This document shows positions 36,721 through 45,724 of a DNA stretch of 64,000 nt, piece by piece. The position numbers were made by a program, and so were the translations under genes. The stretch's first letter is position 1. Every line of letters starts with the position of its first letter. The DNA comes from Mesorhizobium sp. M2E.F.Ca.ET.219.01.1.1 (GTDB lineage Bacteria; Pseudomonadota; Alphaproteobacteria; Rhizobiales; Rhizobiaceae), in NCBI RefSeq assembly GCF_004016445.2, contig NZ_SADT02000001.1, positions 973,630-1,037,629 on the forward strand. The letters run 5' to 3'. The notes under the pieces are model-generated. The model was not told the origin of the DNA. It saw only the letters and a list, made by a program, of their open reading frames with translations, and ran no database searches.

Positions 36721-37068
36721 ATGGTTCTCAAGGTACGAAAGACGGTAAAGGCGCCTCTGGGCTGCCCGATGTCGCGGTGCATGGCTCTGCTTGGCGGCTG
36801 CTGGACGCCGGAGGTGCTCTGGTCCTTGAGCGAAGGCCCGCGCCGGTTCTCGGAATTGCGCCGCGATAATCCCTTCATCTCGGCGAAGGTCATGACGACC
36901 CGGCTGCGTGACCTTGAGCAGCGTGGCGTCCTGACCCGCCACGTCATGCCGACGTCGCCCCCAACGGTGGAATATGAGCTGACGTCATTGGGCCAGGAAC
37001 TGCTCCCCGCGATCAGATCGATCGTCGAGGTCGGCTCGCGCCTGCTGCTGCGTGACTCTTCAGACTAA
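36721..37068 (+). CDS. HxlR family transcriptional regulator
   Basis: A 115-residue winged-helix protein. GCPMSRCMALLGGCWTPEVLWSL near residues 14-36 is the HxlR entry helix, RRFSELRRDNPFISAKVMTTRLRDLE the recognition helix region, and PPTVEYELTSLGQELLPAI the wing. C15 and C20 lie where YodB/HypR-type members carry redox-sensing cysteines. The ATG at 36721 has AAGGA 6 bases upstream. It probably represses the divergent quinone reductase gene until its cysteines are modified. Its TAA stop is the first base triplet of an inverted-repeat element. Confidence 0.85.
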   Translation: MVLKVRKTVKAPLGCPMSRCMALLGGCWTPEVLWSLSEGPRRFSELRRDNPFISAKVMTTRLRDLEQRGVLTRHVMPTSPPTVEYELTSLGQELLPAIRSIVEVGSRLLLRDSSD

Positions 37069-37238
37069 GGCGCGTTGATATTCAGGTGAGACCGGCCTGC
37101 AAATGGCGGTTTTCTGCGCTTCCGGTGCTCACATACGAAAAGTACGCTCCGCTCCGGTTCTCGGAAACCACCCAGTTTGGTCGCTTCGCGCCCGTCTTCG
37201 ACTCCGACTCGGCCTGACCTGAATCTCAACACGCCTTA
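37066..37238. repeat. 173-bp element with 22-bp terminal inverted repeats
   Basis: The left end (37066-37087, beginning TAAGGCGCGTTGATATTC) and the right end (37217-37238, ending CAACACGCCTTA) are inverted copies with two mismatches, and weaker pairing continues inward. The inside has no gene. The element starts exactly at the stop codon of the HxlR gene. It looks like a small non-autonomous palindromic element (REP/MITE-like) or a very long bidirectional terminator. Confidence 0.6.
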
Positions 37239-37293
37239 GAGCGGTCGCGCGGTTTGACTGCCCGAGAAAAATTTCCGAAGCAGGCGGCCGAAT

Positions 37294-37340
37294 TGGAATA
37301 ATCTATCTCTACAGATTTAATGGAATAATACCCTATAGGG
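37294..37340 (+). promoter_or_regulatory. A+T-rich promoter region of the sulfur cluster
   Basis: In an otherwise GC-rich region, 37290-37340 is A+T-rich. It contains a direct repeat TGGAATAAT (37294-37302 and 37321-37329, 27 bp apart) and the perfect palindrome CCCTATAGGG (37331-37340). This is the likely promoter and control site of ssuD and the genes behind it. The spacing of the repeats suggests a factor bound on one face of the DNA, but which factor cannot be read. Confidence 0.45.
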
Positions 37341-37392
37341 CGATGCTTCACGGCCACGTCGAGGCAGTTTCACGCCATAGGAACAAACAGGC

Positions 37393-38565
37393 ATGGTTCA
37401 TGAAACCCCCGATCGCATCAAAGTCCTGTGGTTCCTGCCGACCCATGGCGACAGTCGCTATCTTGGCACCTCGGAAGGGGGCCGGGCGGTCGACCTGCCT
37501 TATCTGACGCAAGTGGCGCAGGCGGCCGACACGCTTGGCTACTACGGCGTGCTCCTGCCGACGGGTAGGTCCTGCGAGGATTCCTGGGTGATCGCATCGG
37601 CCCTGGCGCCGCTGACGAAGCGGCTGCGCTTCCTCGTCGCGGTCCGGCCCGGGCTGCAGTCGCCGACGCTCGCGGCGCGCATGACGGCAACGCTCGATCG
37701 TATCTCGAACGGACGGCTGCTGATCAATGTCGTCACCGGCGGCGACCCGCTGGAGAACAAGGGCGACGGCATCTTCCTGTCGCATGCCGAGCGCTATGAG
37801 GTGACGCAGGAATTCCTGCAGATCTACAAGCGCGTGCTGAGCGGCGAGACGGTCGAGCATCAGGGCAAGCATTTCCGCATCGAGGATGGCCGCCTCCTGT
37901 TCCCGCCGGTGCAGACGCCCTATCCGCCGCTCTATTTCGGCGGGTCTTCCGATGCGGGATCGACCGTGGCGGCGCAGGAGATCGACAAATACCTGACCTG
38001 GGGCGAACCGCCTGCCGATGTCGCGCGCAAGCTGGACGGCGTGCGCGAGCTCGCCGAAAAGGCCGGGCGCAAACTCTCCTTCGGCATTCGCCTGCATGTC
38101 ATCGCCCGCGAAACCACCGCGGAAGCCTGGGCCGCCGCCGACAGGCTGATCAGCCGTCTCGACGACGCGACCATCGCCTCGGCGCAGAAGGTCTTTTCGC
38201 GCATGGACTCGGTCGGCCAGGCGCGGATGAGCGCGCTGCATGGCGGCGACCGGTCCAAGCTCGAGATCGCGCCGAACCTGTGGGCCGGCGTCGGCCTGGT
38301 GCGCGGCGGCGCCGGCACGGCCCTGGTCGGCGACCCCGATACCATTGCCGAGCGCATCGACGAATACCGGCGGCTCGGCATCGATACCTTCATCCTGTCC
38401 GGCTACCCGCATCTGGAAGAAGCCTACCGCTTTGGCGAGCTGGTGCTGCCGCATCTGCCGACCGAACATCCGGTCAAGGCGCCCGGCTCGTCCGTCAACA
38501 CCGGTCCTTTCGGCGAAACGATCGCCGGCGACCATCGTCCGAAATCGCTCGCCAGCGCCTCGTGA
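37393..38565 (+). CDS. ssuD: FMNH2-dependent alkanesulfonate monooxygenase
   Basis: A 390-residue luciferase-like monooxygenase that matches SsuD through its length. [17 protein letters not shown] opens the TIM barrel. [36 protein letters not shown] and INVVTGGDP are the FMN and phosphate regions, and [22 protein letters not shown] the final barrel part. The enzyme uses FMNH2 and oxygen to split an alkanesulfonate into aldehyde and sulfite. FMNH2 would come from the MsuE-type reductase at 47895. Its stop overlaps the next start (GTGA), so the following flavoprotein was co-translated. It is cytoplasmic and presumably induced by sulfur limitation. Confidence 0.9.
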   Translation: MVHETPDRIKVLWFLPTHGDSRYLGTSEGGRAVDLPYLTQVAQAADTLGYYGVLLPTGRSCEDSWVIASALAPLTKRLRFLVAVRPGLQSPTLAARMTATLDRISNGRLLINVVTGGDPLENKGDGIFLSHAERYEVTQEFLQIYKRVLSGETVEHQGKHFRIEDGRLLFPPVQTPYPPLYFGGSSDAGSTVAAQEIDKYLTWGEPPADVARKLDGVRELAEKAGRKLSFGIRLHVIARETTAEAWAAADRLISRLDDATIASAQKVFSRMDSVGQARMSALHGGDRSKLEIAPNLWAGVGLVRGGAGTALVGDPDTIAERIDEYRRLGIDTFILSGYPHLEEAYRFGELVLPHLPTEHPVKAPGSSVNTGPFGETIAGDHRPKSLASAS

Positions 38566-39980
38566 ACGCGCTGCCGCCCCGGCCGCGAAGCCATGTTGTC
38601 GTTCTCGGCGGCGGCTTTACCGGCGCAGCCGTGGCCTGGCATCTGGCGCGCCAGTCCGCCCGGCCATTGATCACGATCATAGAGCCGCGTCCGTTCCTCG
38701 GCGGCGGGCTGGCCTATTCCAGCGAGGAGCCGTCGCATCGCGTCAACGTGCCAGCGTCCAGGATGAGCCTGTCGCCGGACGAGCCGGAGCATTTTTCGCA
38801 CTGGCTGGCGCATGGCGGCGAGGCCGAGCGCGACCCGGATGCGGTATGGCGTAACGGCGACATCTTTCCCAGGCGCCAGGTCTTCGGCCGCTACGTTGCC
38901 GAGCAACTGGCGCCGCATATCGCCAGCGGAGCGATCCGCCATGTTCGAGATCGTGCCAGCGACGTGAAGCGCGACGGCAACGGCTGGATCGTGACCGCTT
39001 CCGGTCAACCGATCGCCGCCGACATAGTGGTTCTCGCCATGACGCATCCGTCGCCCGATGTTCCGGTCGCGCTGGAGTCGATCGCCGATGCGGAGGGTTT
39101 CGTTGCCGATGTCTACTCTGGCGATGCGCTTGGTTCGATCGCTCCCGAAGCGTCGGTGCTGATCGTCGGCTCCGGCCTGACCTCGGCCGACACCGTCGCC
39201 GAGCTCGATCGCCGCGGCCATCGCGGGCGTATCCTGACCGTGTCACGCCATGGATTGCGTTCGCGCGGGCACCCGCGAGTACGTGGCGAACCTTTTGGCG
39301 ATTTCACTGCCATGCCGGCCACGACCGCGCTCGGATTGCTCGAAAATATCCGCTCGACGCTGGCAGCGGCCAATGCCCGCGGCGTCAACTGGCAGTCAGT
39401 CTTCGATCAGCTGCGGCTGCAGGGACCGGTAATCTAGTCCGCTCTCAAGGAAGATCAGCGCACTCGGCTGGTGCGGCGGCTGCGCGCGTTCTGGGACGTG
39501 CATCGCTTCCGCATCGCGCCGCAGGTCGAGGCGGTGCTCGATCGCCGCCGCGCCGAGGGCACGTTCGATAATATCGCCGCGAGCCTTGTGGCCTCGAACG
39601 ACGACGGAGACGGCCTGGCCATTACTTTGCGCCGGCGCGGTCAAAGGCAATTCGAGACGATGCATTTCGACGCGGTGATCAACACAACGGGGCCGGCGCA
39701 TGGCAAGACGCTGCGGATCAATCCGGCGCTGCGCTCGCTTGGCGATGCCGGCCTGATCCGGATCGACAGCCATGGGCTCGGCATTGCAACCGGGCGCGAC
39801 AGTCGCGCCGTCGGTCCGGACGGCGGGCCTGTGCCCGGCCTTTTCATTGCCGGACCATTGGCACGCGGCACCTTCGGCGAGCTGATGGGCCTGCCGGAAG
39901 TGGCGCGTCACGCGCAAGCGGTCGCCTCCGAGATCGAAAGCCGGCTCGGCGCCTTGTCGTCGTTCGTGAGCGGGCGCTGA
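38562..39980 (+). pseudogene. FAD/NAD(P)-binding protein, interrupted by an in-frame amber codon
   Basis: The frame codes for a 472-codon flavoprotein but codon 292 is TAG (39435-39437). Before it lie VVVLGGGFTGAAVAWHLA and YSSEEPSHRVNVPASRMSLSPDEPEHF, typical of the FAD-NAD(P)-binding family (HpnW/YdhS-like). After it, in the same frame, follow VRRLRAFWDVHRFRIAPQV and the FAD-binding end GLFIAGPLARGTFGELMGLPEV. The reading is otherwise intact, so a single G-to-A change from TGG (Trp) explains the stop. Restart at the GTG at 39471 has no good ribosome site. It may be a recent pseudogene, a suppressed codon or a sequencing error. Confidence 0.8.
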
Positions 39981-40055
39981 AAATCCACGACGGTGCAGGC
40001 AAGCGAATTGGTATTTCCGTCCGGGCAGGGCCATCAAAACGGAAAATCCTACTTT

Positions 40056-40109
40056 GTATATATACTCAGTAGACTAATAATTAGCGACGAAATCCGGCCA
40101 CGTCCGGAT
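40056..40109 (+). promoter_or_regulatory. Dyad-rich leader upstream of sfnG
   Basis: Three perfect dyads lie in 54 bp: GTATATATAC (40056-40065), CTAAT-A-ATTAG (40074-40084) and ATCCGG...CCGGAT (40092-40097/40104-40109). The first two form an A+T-rich patch that could be a promoter with an operator. The last lies about 35 bp before sfnG. They suggest a second transcription start inside the sulfur cluster. Confidence 0.4.
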
Positions 40110-40143
40110 CAATCGTTGGGACAGGCCAAACCGGGAGATCTCC

Positions 40144-41247
40144 ATGCCGCAGAACAATCGCGACGCAGTCAAATTCGCTTATTGGGTGCCGAACGTCTCG
40201 GGTGGCCTTGTCATTTCGAACATCGAGCAGAGGACCAACCACTCGGCCGAGTACAACCGCAAGCTGGCGCAGATCGCCGAGCAGGCGGGCTTCGATTATG
40301 CGCTGAGCCAGATCCGCTTCACGGCCGGCTATGGCGCCGACGAGCAGCATGAGTCGGTATCGTTCAGCCACGACCTGCTCGCCGCCACCAAGACGCTGAA
40401 GGTGATCGCGGCGATCCTGCCGGGGCCGTGGAACCCGGCGCTGGCGGCGAAGCAGCTCGCCACCATCAGCTATCTGACCGGCGGCCGCGTCGCCATCAAT
40501 CTCGTTTCTGGCTGGTTCCGCGGCGAATTCCACGCCATCGGCGAGCATTGGCTCGACCATGACGAGCGCTATCGCCGCTCGGAAGAATTCATCCGCGCGC
40601 TGCGCGGCATCTGGACCGAGGACAGCTTCACCTTCCGTGGCGACTTCTACCGCTTCAACCAGTATTCGCTGAAGCCGAAGCCGCTGAAGCCGTTGCCGGA
40701 GATCTTCCAGGGCGGCTCGTCGCGCGCCGCGCGCGACATGGCCTCGCGCGTTTCGGACTGGTACTTCACCAATGGCAACACGCCCGCCGAGATCGCCAAG
40801 CAGGTCGACGACATCCAGGCCAAAGCCAAGGCCAACAACCACTCGGTCAAGGTCGGCGTCAACGCTTTCGCCATCGTGCGCGAGACTGAGGAGGAGGCAA
40901 AGGGGGTGCTGGCCGAGATCATCGCCAAGGCCAATCCGGAGGCCGTCAATGCCTTCGGCCACGAGGTCAAGAACGCCGGCAAGGCTTCGCCGGAAGGCGA
41001 GGGCAATTGGGCGAAGTCGTCCTTCGACGATCTGGTGCAGTACAATGACGGTTTCCGCTCGAACCTGATCGGCACGCCGAAACAGGTAGCCGAGCGCATC
41101 GTCGATCTCAAGCGTGCCGGCGCCGATCTCATCCTGCTCGGCTTCCTGCACTTCCAGGAAGAGGTCGAGTATTTCGGCAAGCATGTCATCCCGCTCGTGC
41201 GCGAGCTGGAAAACGCGGAAGCCGCGGCGGCGCTCGCCGCCGAATAA
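40144..41247 (+). CDS. sfnG: Dimethylsulfone monooxygenase SfnG
   Basis: A 367-residue luciferase-like monooxygenase matching SfnG: KFAYWVPNVSGGLVISNIEQRT at the start, LSQIRFTAGYGADEQHESVSFS, and INLVSGWFRGEFHAIGEHWL. It uses FMNH2 and oxygen to turn dimethyl sulfone into methanesulfinate and formaldehyde, the upper step of the route that ends in sulfite. GGAGA precedes the ATG. It stands after the broken flavoprotein gene and before the Liv-type importer. The MsuE-type reductase downstream can supply FMNH2. It is cytoplasmic. Confidence 0.9.
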   Translation: MPQNNRDAVKFAYWVPNVSGGLVISNIEQRTNHSAEYNRKLAQIAEQAGFDYALSQIRFTAGYGADEQHESVSFSHDLLAATKTLKVIAAILPGPWNPALAAKQLATISYLTGGRVAINLVSGWFRGEFHAIGEHWLDHDERYRRSEEFIRALRGIWTEDSFTFRGDFYRFNQYSLKPKPLKPLPEIFQGGSSRAARDMASRVSDWYFTNGNTPAEIAKQVDDIQAKAKANNHSVKVGVNAFAIVRETEEEAKGVLAEIIAKANPEAVNAFGHEVKNAGKASPEGEGNWAKSSFDDLVQYNDGFRSNLIGTPKQVAERIVDLKRAGADLILLGFLHFQEEVEYFGKHVIPLVRELENAEAAAALAAE

Positions 41248-41261
41248 CAACGCCAGCCGCC

Positions 41262-41280
41262 GGCCGGAGATCCTCCGGCC
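41262..41280 (+). terminator. Strong hairpin after sfnG
   Basis: GGCCGGAG, an ATC loop, then CTCCGGCC form a perfect 8-bp GC-rich stem 15 bases after the sfnG stop. It lacks a T tract. It may slow transcription or protect the 3' end of the sfnG message ahead of the importer genes. Confidence 0.45.
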
Positions 41281-41359
41281 AGCCGACGATGATGAACCGC
41301 GCGCCGGTCGGGCGCGCGGCCGGGACCGTGCGTGCCTTCTACAGTTGGGGAACGATGGA

Positions 41360-42283
41360 ATGCCGATATCCAACCATGCTTTCGGGGCGATCGAGGCTTC
41401 GGTCTATGCGCCGGAGGTCTTCGCGCAAGGGCTGCCGGCCGCTCAGCGGCAGGCTCACGGCGACAGGCCTCGACAGCCTGCGGCGGAAGATGCCGCGCCG
41501 CTTCTTGCCCTTGAGGGCATAGGGCTGTCTTTCGGTGGCGTGGTGGCGCTGGCGGATGTCGATCTGTCGGTTCGACCGGGTGAAATACGCGCCATCATCG
41601 GCCCGAACGGCGCCGGTAAGAGCTCGCTGATCAATGTCATCAGCGGCGTCTATCGGGCTGATCGCGGCCACGTCCGGCTCTATGGCGCGCGCTATGCCCA
41701 GGTCCCGACGCAACGGCTGGCGCGTCTGGGCGTCGCCCGCACCTTTCAGAATCTCGCTCTGTTCAAGGGGCTCAGCGTCCTCGACAATGTCACGTCCGGC
41801 CTTGCCTATCGGACCAGATCCAACTTCGCCGGACAGATACTCGGCATAGGCCGCACCCGCCGCGAGCAGCAGGAGCAGCGCGGGCGCGCCGACCAGGTTC
41901 TCGAATTCCTGCACTTGACCGACGTCCGCGACCGGCTGGCCGGCACGCTGCCCTATGGTCTGCAGAAGCGTGCCGAGCTTGCCCGGGCGCTGGTCGCCGA
42001 ACCGCGGCTGCTTTTGCTCGACGAGCCCATGGCCGGCATGACGGCGGGCGAGAAGAGCGAGATGGCGGCCTATGTGCGCGCCGCGCGCGACCGCTTCGCC
42101 ACCACCGTCGTGCTGATCGAGCACGATGTCGGCGTCGTCATGGGCCTGTCGGATCGCATCGCCGTGCTCGACTACGGGCGCAAGATCGCCGACGGCACGC
42201 CGGAGGAGGTCAGGAACGACCAGCGTGTCATCGACGCCTATCTCGGCGTCGCCTCCGGCAATGAAGAGGGGGCAGACATATGA
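41360..42283 (+). CDS. Branched-chain-type ABC transporter ATP-binding protein (LivG-like)
   Basis: A 307-residue ABC ATPase of the LivG group with a 45-residue N-terminal extension. Walker A is GPNGAGKSS, the Q-loop region is GVARTFQNLALFKGLSVLDN, and Walker B is LLLLDEPMAGMT. The signature region reads LPYGLQKRAEL, without the usual LSGGQ, as is common in LivG. The ATG at 41360 has GGGGAA 8 bases upstream. The stop overlaps the permease start (ATGA). It would power import of an organosulfur ligand. Confidence 0.87.
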   Translation: MPISNHAFGAIEASVYAPEVFAQGLPAAQRQAHGDRPRQPAAEDAAPLLALEGIGLSFGGVVALADVDLSVRPGEIRAIIGPNGAGKSSLINVISGVYRADRGHVRLYGARYAQVPTQRLARLGVARTFQNLALFKGLSVLDNVTSGLAYRTRSNFAGQILGIGRTRREQQEQRGRADQVLEFLHLTDVRDRLAGTLPYGLQKRAELARALVAEPRLLLLDEPMAGMTAGEKSEMAAYVRAARDRFATTVVLIEHDVGVVMGLSDRIAVLDYGRKIADGTPEEVRNDQRVIDAYLGVASGNEEGADI

Positions 42284-43179
42284 TCGGCGACTTCGACTAC
42301 CAGTTCTTCCTCGAAGTGCTGACCGGCGGCCTGCTGTCGGGTGTCATGTACTCGCTGGTCGCGATCGGCTTCGTGCTGATCTACAAGACCTCCGGCGTGC
42401 TCAATTTCGCGCAAGGCGCGCTGCTTCTGTTTGCGGCGCTGACCTTCGTCAGCCTCGTCGAGCGCGGCGTCCCGTTCGCTCTGGCCTTGGCCGTCACCTT
42501 CGCCATCATGGTGGCGCTCGGCATCGGCATCGAGCGCACGGTGCTGAGGCCGTTGACCAACAAGCCGCCGATCACGCTTTTCATGGCCACGCTCGGCCTC
42601 TCCTACATCATCGAGGGCGCCGCCCAGCTCATCTGGGGCACGCAGGTGCACGGCCTCGAGCTCGGCATCGAGGATGTGCCGCTGGAAGTCGGCGGTGTGC
42701 TGATCAGCCAGTTCGACATCTTTGCCGCCGCGGTGGCCGCGGCCATGGTGCTGCTCTTGTCGCTGTTCTTCCGCTACACCCGCATCGGCTTGAGCTTCCG
42801 CGCCGTCGCCGACGATCAGTTCGCCGCTTTAGCCGTCGGGCTCAGGCTGCCGCTGATCTGGGCGAGCGTGTGGGCCGCGGCCGGCCTCGTCGCGCTGGTG
42901 GCCGGACTGCTCTGGGGCGCGCGTCTCGGCGTCCAGTTCTCGCTCTCGCTGGTGGTGCTCAAGGCGCTGCCGGTGCTGGTGCTGGGCGGCTTCGATTCCA
43001 TCCTCGGCGCGATCGTCGGCGGGCTTCTGATCGGCGCCAGCGAGAAGCTCGCCGAGGTCTATATCGGCGACTATTTCGGCGGCGGCATCGAAAGCTGGTT
43101 CGCCTATGTCGTGGCGCTCGTCTTCCTGCTCATCCGCCCATCAGGCCTGTTCGGCCAGAAGCTTGTCGAAAGGGTCTGA
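42280..43179 (+). CDS. Branched-chain-type ABC transporter permease (LivH-like)
   Basis: A 299-residue permease with about eight helices. FLEVLTGGLLSGVMYSLVAIGFVLIYKTSGVLNFAQGALLL is the diagnostic LivH entry, and AVADDQFAALAVGL and LGGFDSILGAIVGGLLIG are the coupling and final regions. It is coupled by ATGA to the ATPase gene and followed after 2 bases by the LivM-like gene. Confidence 0.9.
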   Translation: MIGDFDYQFFLEVLTGGLLSGVMYSLVAIGFVLIYKTSGVLNFAQGALLLFAALTFVSLVERGVPFALALAVTFAIMVALGIGIERTVLRPLTNKPPITLFMATLGLSYIIEGAAQLIWGTQVHGLELGIEDVPLEVGGVLISQFDIFAAAVAAAMVLLLSLFFRYTRIGLSFRAVADDQFAALAVGLRLPLIWASVWAAAGLVALVAGLLWGARLGVQFSLSLVVLKALPVLVLGGFDSILGAIVGGLLIGASEKLAEVYIGDYFGGGIESWFAYVVALVFLLIRPSGLFGQKLVERV

Positions 43180-43181
43180 CG

Positions 43182-44222
43182 ATGAGCGCCATCGCCACGC
43201 AACTGTCTCCGGCCGCCGCGCTGCCGAAATGGCTGGCGCCGCTGCTCCTCATCGCCTTCGCCTATGTCGTCATCCCGCTGATCGGCAACTCCTACCTGTT
43301 CGAGGCGATCCTGCTGCCTTTCCTGGCGCTCAGCCTGGCGGGCGTGGGGCTGAACATCCTCACCGGCTATGCCGGCCAGGTGTCGCTCGGCAGCGCCGCC
43401 TTCATGGCGGCCGGCGCTTTCGCCGCCTATAATTTCAGCCTGCGTATCGAAGGCCTGCCGCTCGTCGCCAGCATCATCCTTTCCGGCCTCGTGGCTGCCG
43501 CGATCGGCATCGTCTTCGGCCTGCCCAGCCTGCGGCTGAAAGGCTTCTACCTGGCGGTCTCGACACTTGCCGCGCAGTTCTTCGTGCAATGGGCGCTAAC
43601 CAAGTTCAGCTGGTTCTCCAACGACTCGGCGTCAGGCGTCATCGACGCGCCGAAGCTTTCCATCGCCGGCTTCGAGTTTGACGGCGCGGTCGGTCGTTAT
43701 CTCTTCGCGCTTACCGTCGTCGTCGTCCTCACCTTCCTCGCCCATCGGCTGGTCACCTCGCAGACAGGACGCAACTTCATCGCCATCCGCGACAACGACA
43801 CGGCGGCGCGCATCATCGGCATTCCGGTGCTGAAGACGAAGCTGCTCGCCTTCGCCATCTCGTCCTTCATCATCGGCGTCGCCGGCGTCATCTGGGCGTT
43901 CGCCTATCTCAGGACCGTCGAGCCGGCGGGCTTCGACCTCGACCGCTCGTTCCAGATCCTGTTCATCATCATCATCGGCGGGCTCGCCTCGATACGCGGG
44001 GCTTTCCTGGGTGCATCGCTTATCGTCGTCTTCCCGCTGGTGCTGTCGCGCCTCGGCGGCTTCCTGCTCGGCGACCTCTTCGATTCCGGCGTGCTCGACA
44101 TGAGCCAGCGCATCGTGCTCGGCGCGCTCATCATCCTCTTTCTGATCCTGGAACCGGACGGGCTGGTCGCCCTCTGGGACAGGGTCCGGAGACGGCTCTC
44201 GCTCGCTTGGCAATCGAGCTGA
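43182..44222 (+). CDS. Branched-chain-type ABC transporter permease (LivM-like)
   Basis: A 346-residue permease with about ten helices. Diagnostic parts are LSLAGVGLNILTGYAGQVSLGSAAFMA near residue 45, GLPSLRLKGFYLAVSTLAAQF near 115, and IRDNDTAARIIGIPVLKTKLLAFAISSF near 200. The end IVLGALIILFLILEPDGLVALW is typical. The longer open frame upstream overlaps LivH and is not used. It forms the membrane channel with the LivH-like protein. Confidence 0.9.
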   Translation: MSAIATQLSPAAALPKWLAPLLLIAFAYVVIPLIGNSYLFEAILLPFLALSLAGVGLNILTGYAGQVSLGSAAFMAAGAFAAYNFSLRIEGLPLVASIILSGLVAAAIGIVFGLPSLRLKGFYLAVSTLAAQFFVQWALTKFSWFSNDSASGVIDAPKLSIAGFEFDGAVGRYLFALTVVVVLTFLAHRLVTSQTGRNFIAIRDNDTAARIIGIPVLKTKLLAFAISSFIIGVAGVIWAFAYLRTVEPAGFDLDRSFQILFIIIIGGLASIRGAFLGASLIVVFPLVLSRLGGFLLGDLFDSGVLDMSQRIVLGALIILFLILEPDGLVALWDRVRRRLSLAWQSS

Positions 44223-44311
44223 GACCGGTTGGCAGCCGCGCGCTCCAACACTGCAAGCATTCAGAGAATGAACCAGGCCAAACCAAGGCCCATACTGGAG
44301 ACCCTCGAACC

Positions 44312-45652
44312 ATGACCTTCCTCAGCACAGTCAAGGCGATTGCCATCTCGGCGGCGCTGGCCGTGTCGGTGGCCTTGCCGGCCGCCCATGCCGACGAGCA
44401 ATATTTCCCGCTGCAGAGCTATCGCGTCGGGCCCTATGCGGCCGGCGGCACCGGCTTCTTCGGCGGCTTCATCGATTATCTCAACCTGATCAACATCCGC
44501 GACGGCGGCGTCAACGGCGTCAAGCTGACATGGGACGAGTGCGAGACCCAGTATGAGGTCGAGCGCGGCGTCGAATGCTACGAGCGTCAGAAGAGCCATG
44601 CCGGCGCTGCCGCCTGGAATCCGCTCTCGGTCGGCATCGCCTACGCCATGATCGACCGCATCACCGCCGACAAGGTGCCGCTGATCACGGTCAATCACGG
44701 CCGCACCGACTCCACCGACGGGCGGGTCTTCCCTTATGTCTTCCCGCTGCTGCTCAACCCCTACAGCGAGACCTCCGGCATCGTGAACTACATCGCCGCC
44801 AAGGAAGGCGGCATCGACAAGCTGAAGGGCAAGAAGATCGTCGTGCTCTATCACGGCTCGCCCTACGGCAAGGAGACGATCCCGATCTACGAGCTCCTGG
44901 CGCAGAAATACGGCTTCACCGTGCAGCAGATCGAGGTACCGCACCCCGGCAACGAGCAGCAGTCGCAATGGCTGACGATCCGCCGCGCCAAGCCGGACTT
45001 CGTCGTGTTGCGCGGCTGGGGCGTGATGAACCCGGTGGCGCTGAAGACGGCGGTGAAGGTCGGCTATCCGGTCGACCACATCATCGGCAATGTCTGGTCG
45101 AATTCGGAAGAAGACGTCATCCCGGCCGGCGACGCCGCCAAGGGCTACACCGCGATCACCACGCAGGCTTCGGGCAACACCTATCCGGTTGTGCAGGAGA
45201 TCGTGAAGACCGTCTACGGCGCCGGCAAGGGCAACCTCGAGGACAAGTCGCGCATCGGCTCGGTCTATCATAATCTCGGCATCGTCAACGGCATCCTCAA
45301 TGTCGAGGCAATCCGCATCGCGCAGGAGAAGTTCGGCCATCGCACCCTGACCGGCGACGAGGTCCGCTGGGGCTTCGAGCACCTCAAGCTCGATCCGGCC
45401 AAGGTTGAAGCGCTCGGCGCCAAGGACCTGTTCCACTCCATCAATGTCAGTTGGGACAACCACGAAGGCGAAGGCTACGTGACCTTCCAGCAGTGGGACG
45501 GCAAGAAGTGGAACGTCGTCTCCGACTGGATCGCCCCCGACTGGGCACTTCTGCGGCCGATCATCGAAAAGTCGGCTGAAGCCTATGCGGCCGAGAAGGG
45601 CATCAAGCCGCGCACCGCAGCCGATGCCGAAGCGGTGGCCGCCACCAACTGA
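44312..45652 (+). CDS. ABC transporter substrate-binding protein (Liv type)
   Basis: A 446-residue periplasmic protein with a clear Sec signal (AISAALAVSVALPAAHA, cleavage after the last alanine). The mature part has the two-lobed Leu/Ile/Val-binding fold, with NHGRTDSTDGRVFPYVFPLLLNPYSETS and HPGNEQQSQWLTIRRAKPDFVVLRGWGVMN. It is larger than LivJ (about 370) and belongs to a diverged group, so the ligand need not be an amino acid. Position between sfnG and the SfnB-type gene points to a sulfone, sulfonate or thioether. A strong hairpin follows its stop and may raise its expression relative to LivF. Confidence 0.86.
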   Translation: MTFLSTVKAIAISAALAVSVALPAAHADEQYFPLQSYRVGPYAAGGTGFFGGFIDYLNLINIRDGGVNGVKLTWDECETQYEVERGVECYERQKSHAGAAAWNPLSVGIAYAMIDRITADKVPLITVNHGRTDSTDGRVFPYVFPLLLNPYSETSGIVNYIAAKEGGIDKLKGKKIVVLYHGSPYGKETIPIYELLAQKYGFTVQQIEVPHPGNEQQSQWLTIRRAKPDFVVLRGWGVMNPVALKTAVKVGYPVDHIIGNVWSNSEEDVIPAGDAAKGYTAITTQASGNTYPVVQEIVKTVYGAGKGNLEDKSRIGSVYHNLGIVNGILNVEAIRIAQEKFGHRTLTGDEVRWGFEHLKLDPAKVEALGAKDLFHSINVSWDNHEGEGYVTFQQWDGKKWNVVSDWIAPDWALLRPIIEKSAEAYAAEKGIKPRTAADAEAVAATN

Positions 45653-45659
45653 TCCAACG

Positions 45660-45693
45660 GACCGGGCGCCGGATTATACTGCGACGCCCGGTC
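45660..45693 (+). terminator. Hairpin after binding-protein gene
   Basis: GACCGGGCG (45660-45668) and CGCCCGGTC (45685-45693) form a perfect 9-bp stem with a 16-base loop, starting 8 bases after the binding-protein stop. Hairpins in this place often stabilise the message of the binding protein and reduce read-through into the next gene. Confidence 0.5.
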
Positions 45694-45724
45694 ATCCACT
45701 TCGCACACATCAGGGAAGCGCGCG

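Noticed and set aside
39471..39980. Separate gene after the amber codon
   Set aside because: It is in the same frame as the upstream part and completes the same flavoprotein family, so it is the second half of one gene.
43104..45463. Long minus-strand frames across the Liv-type genes
   Set aside because: They mirror LivM and the binding protein in the antisense direction and have biased composition with no recognisable motif.
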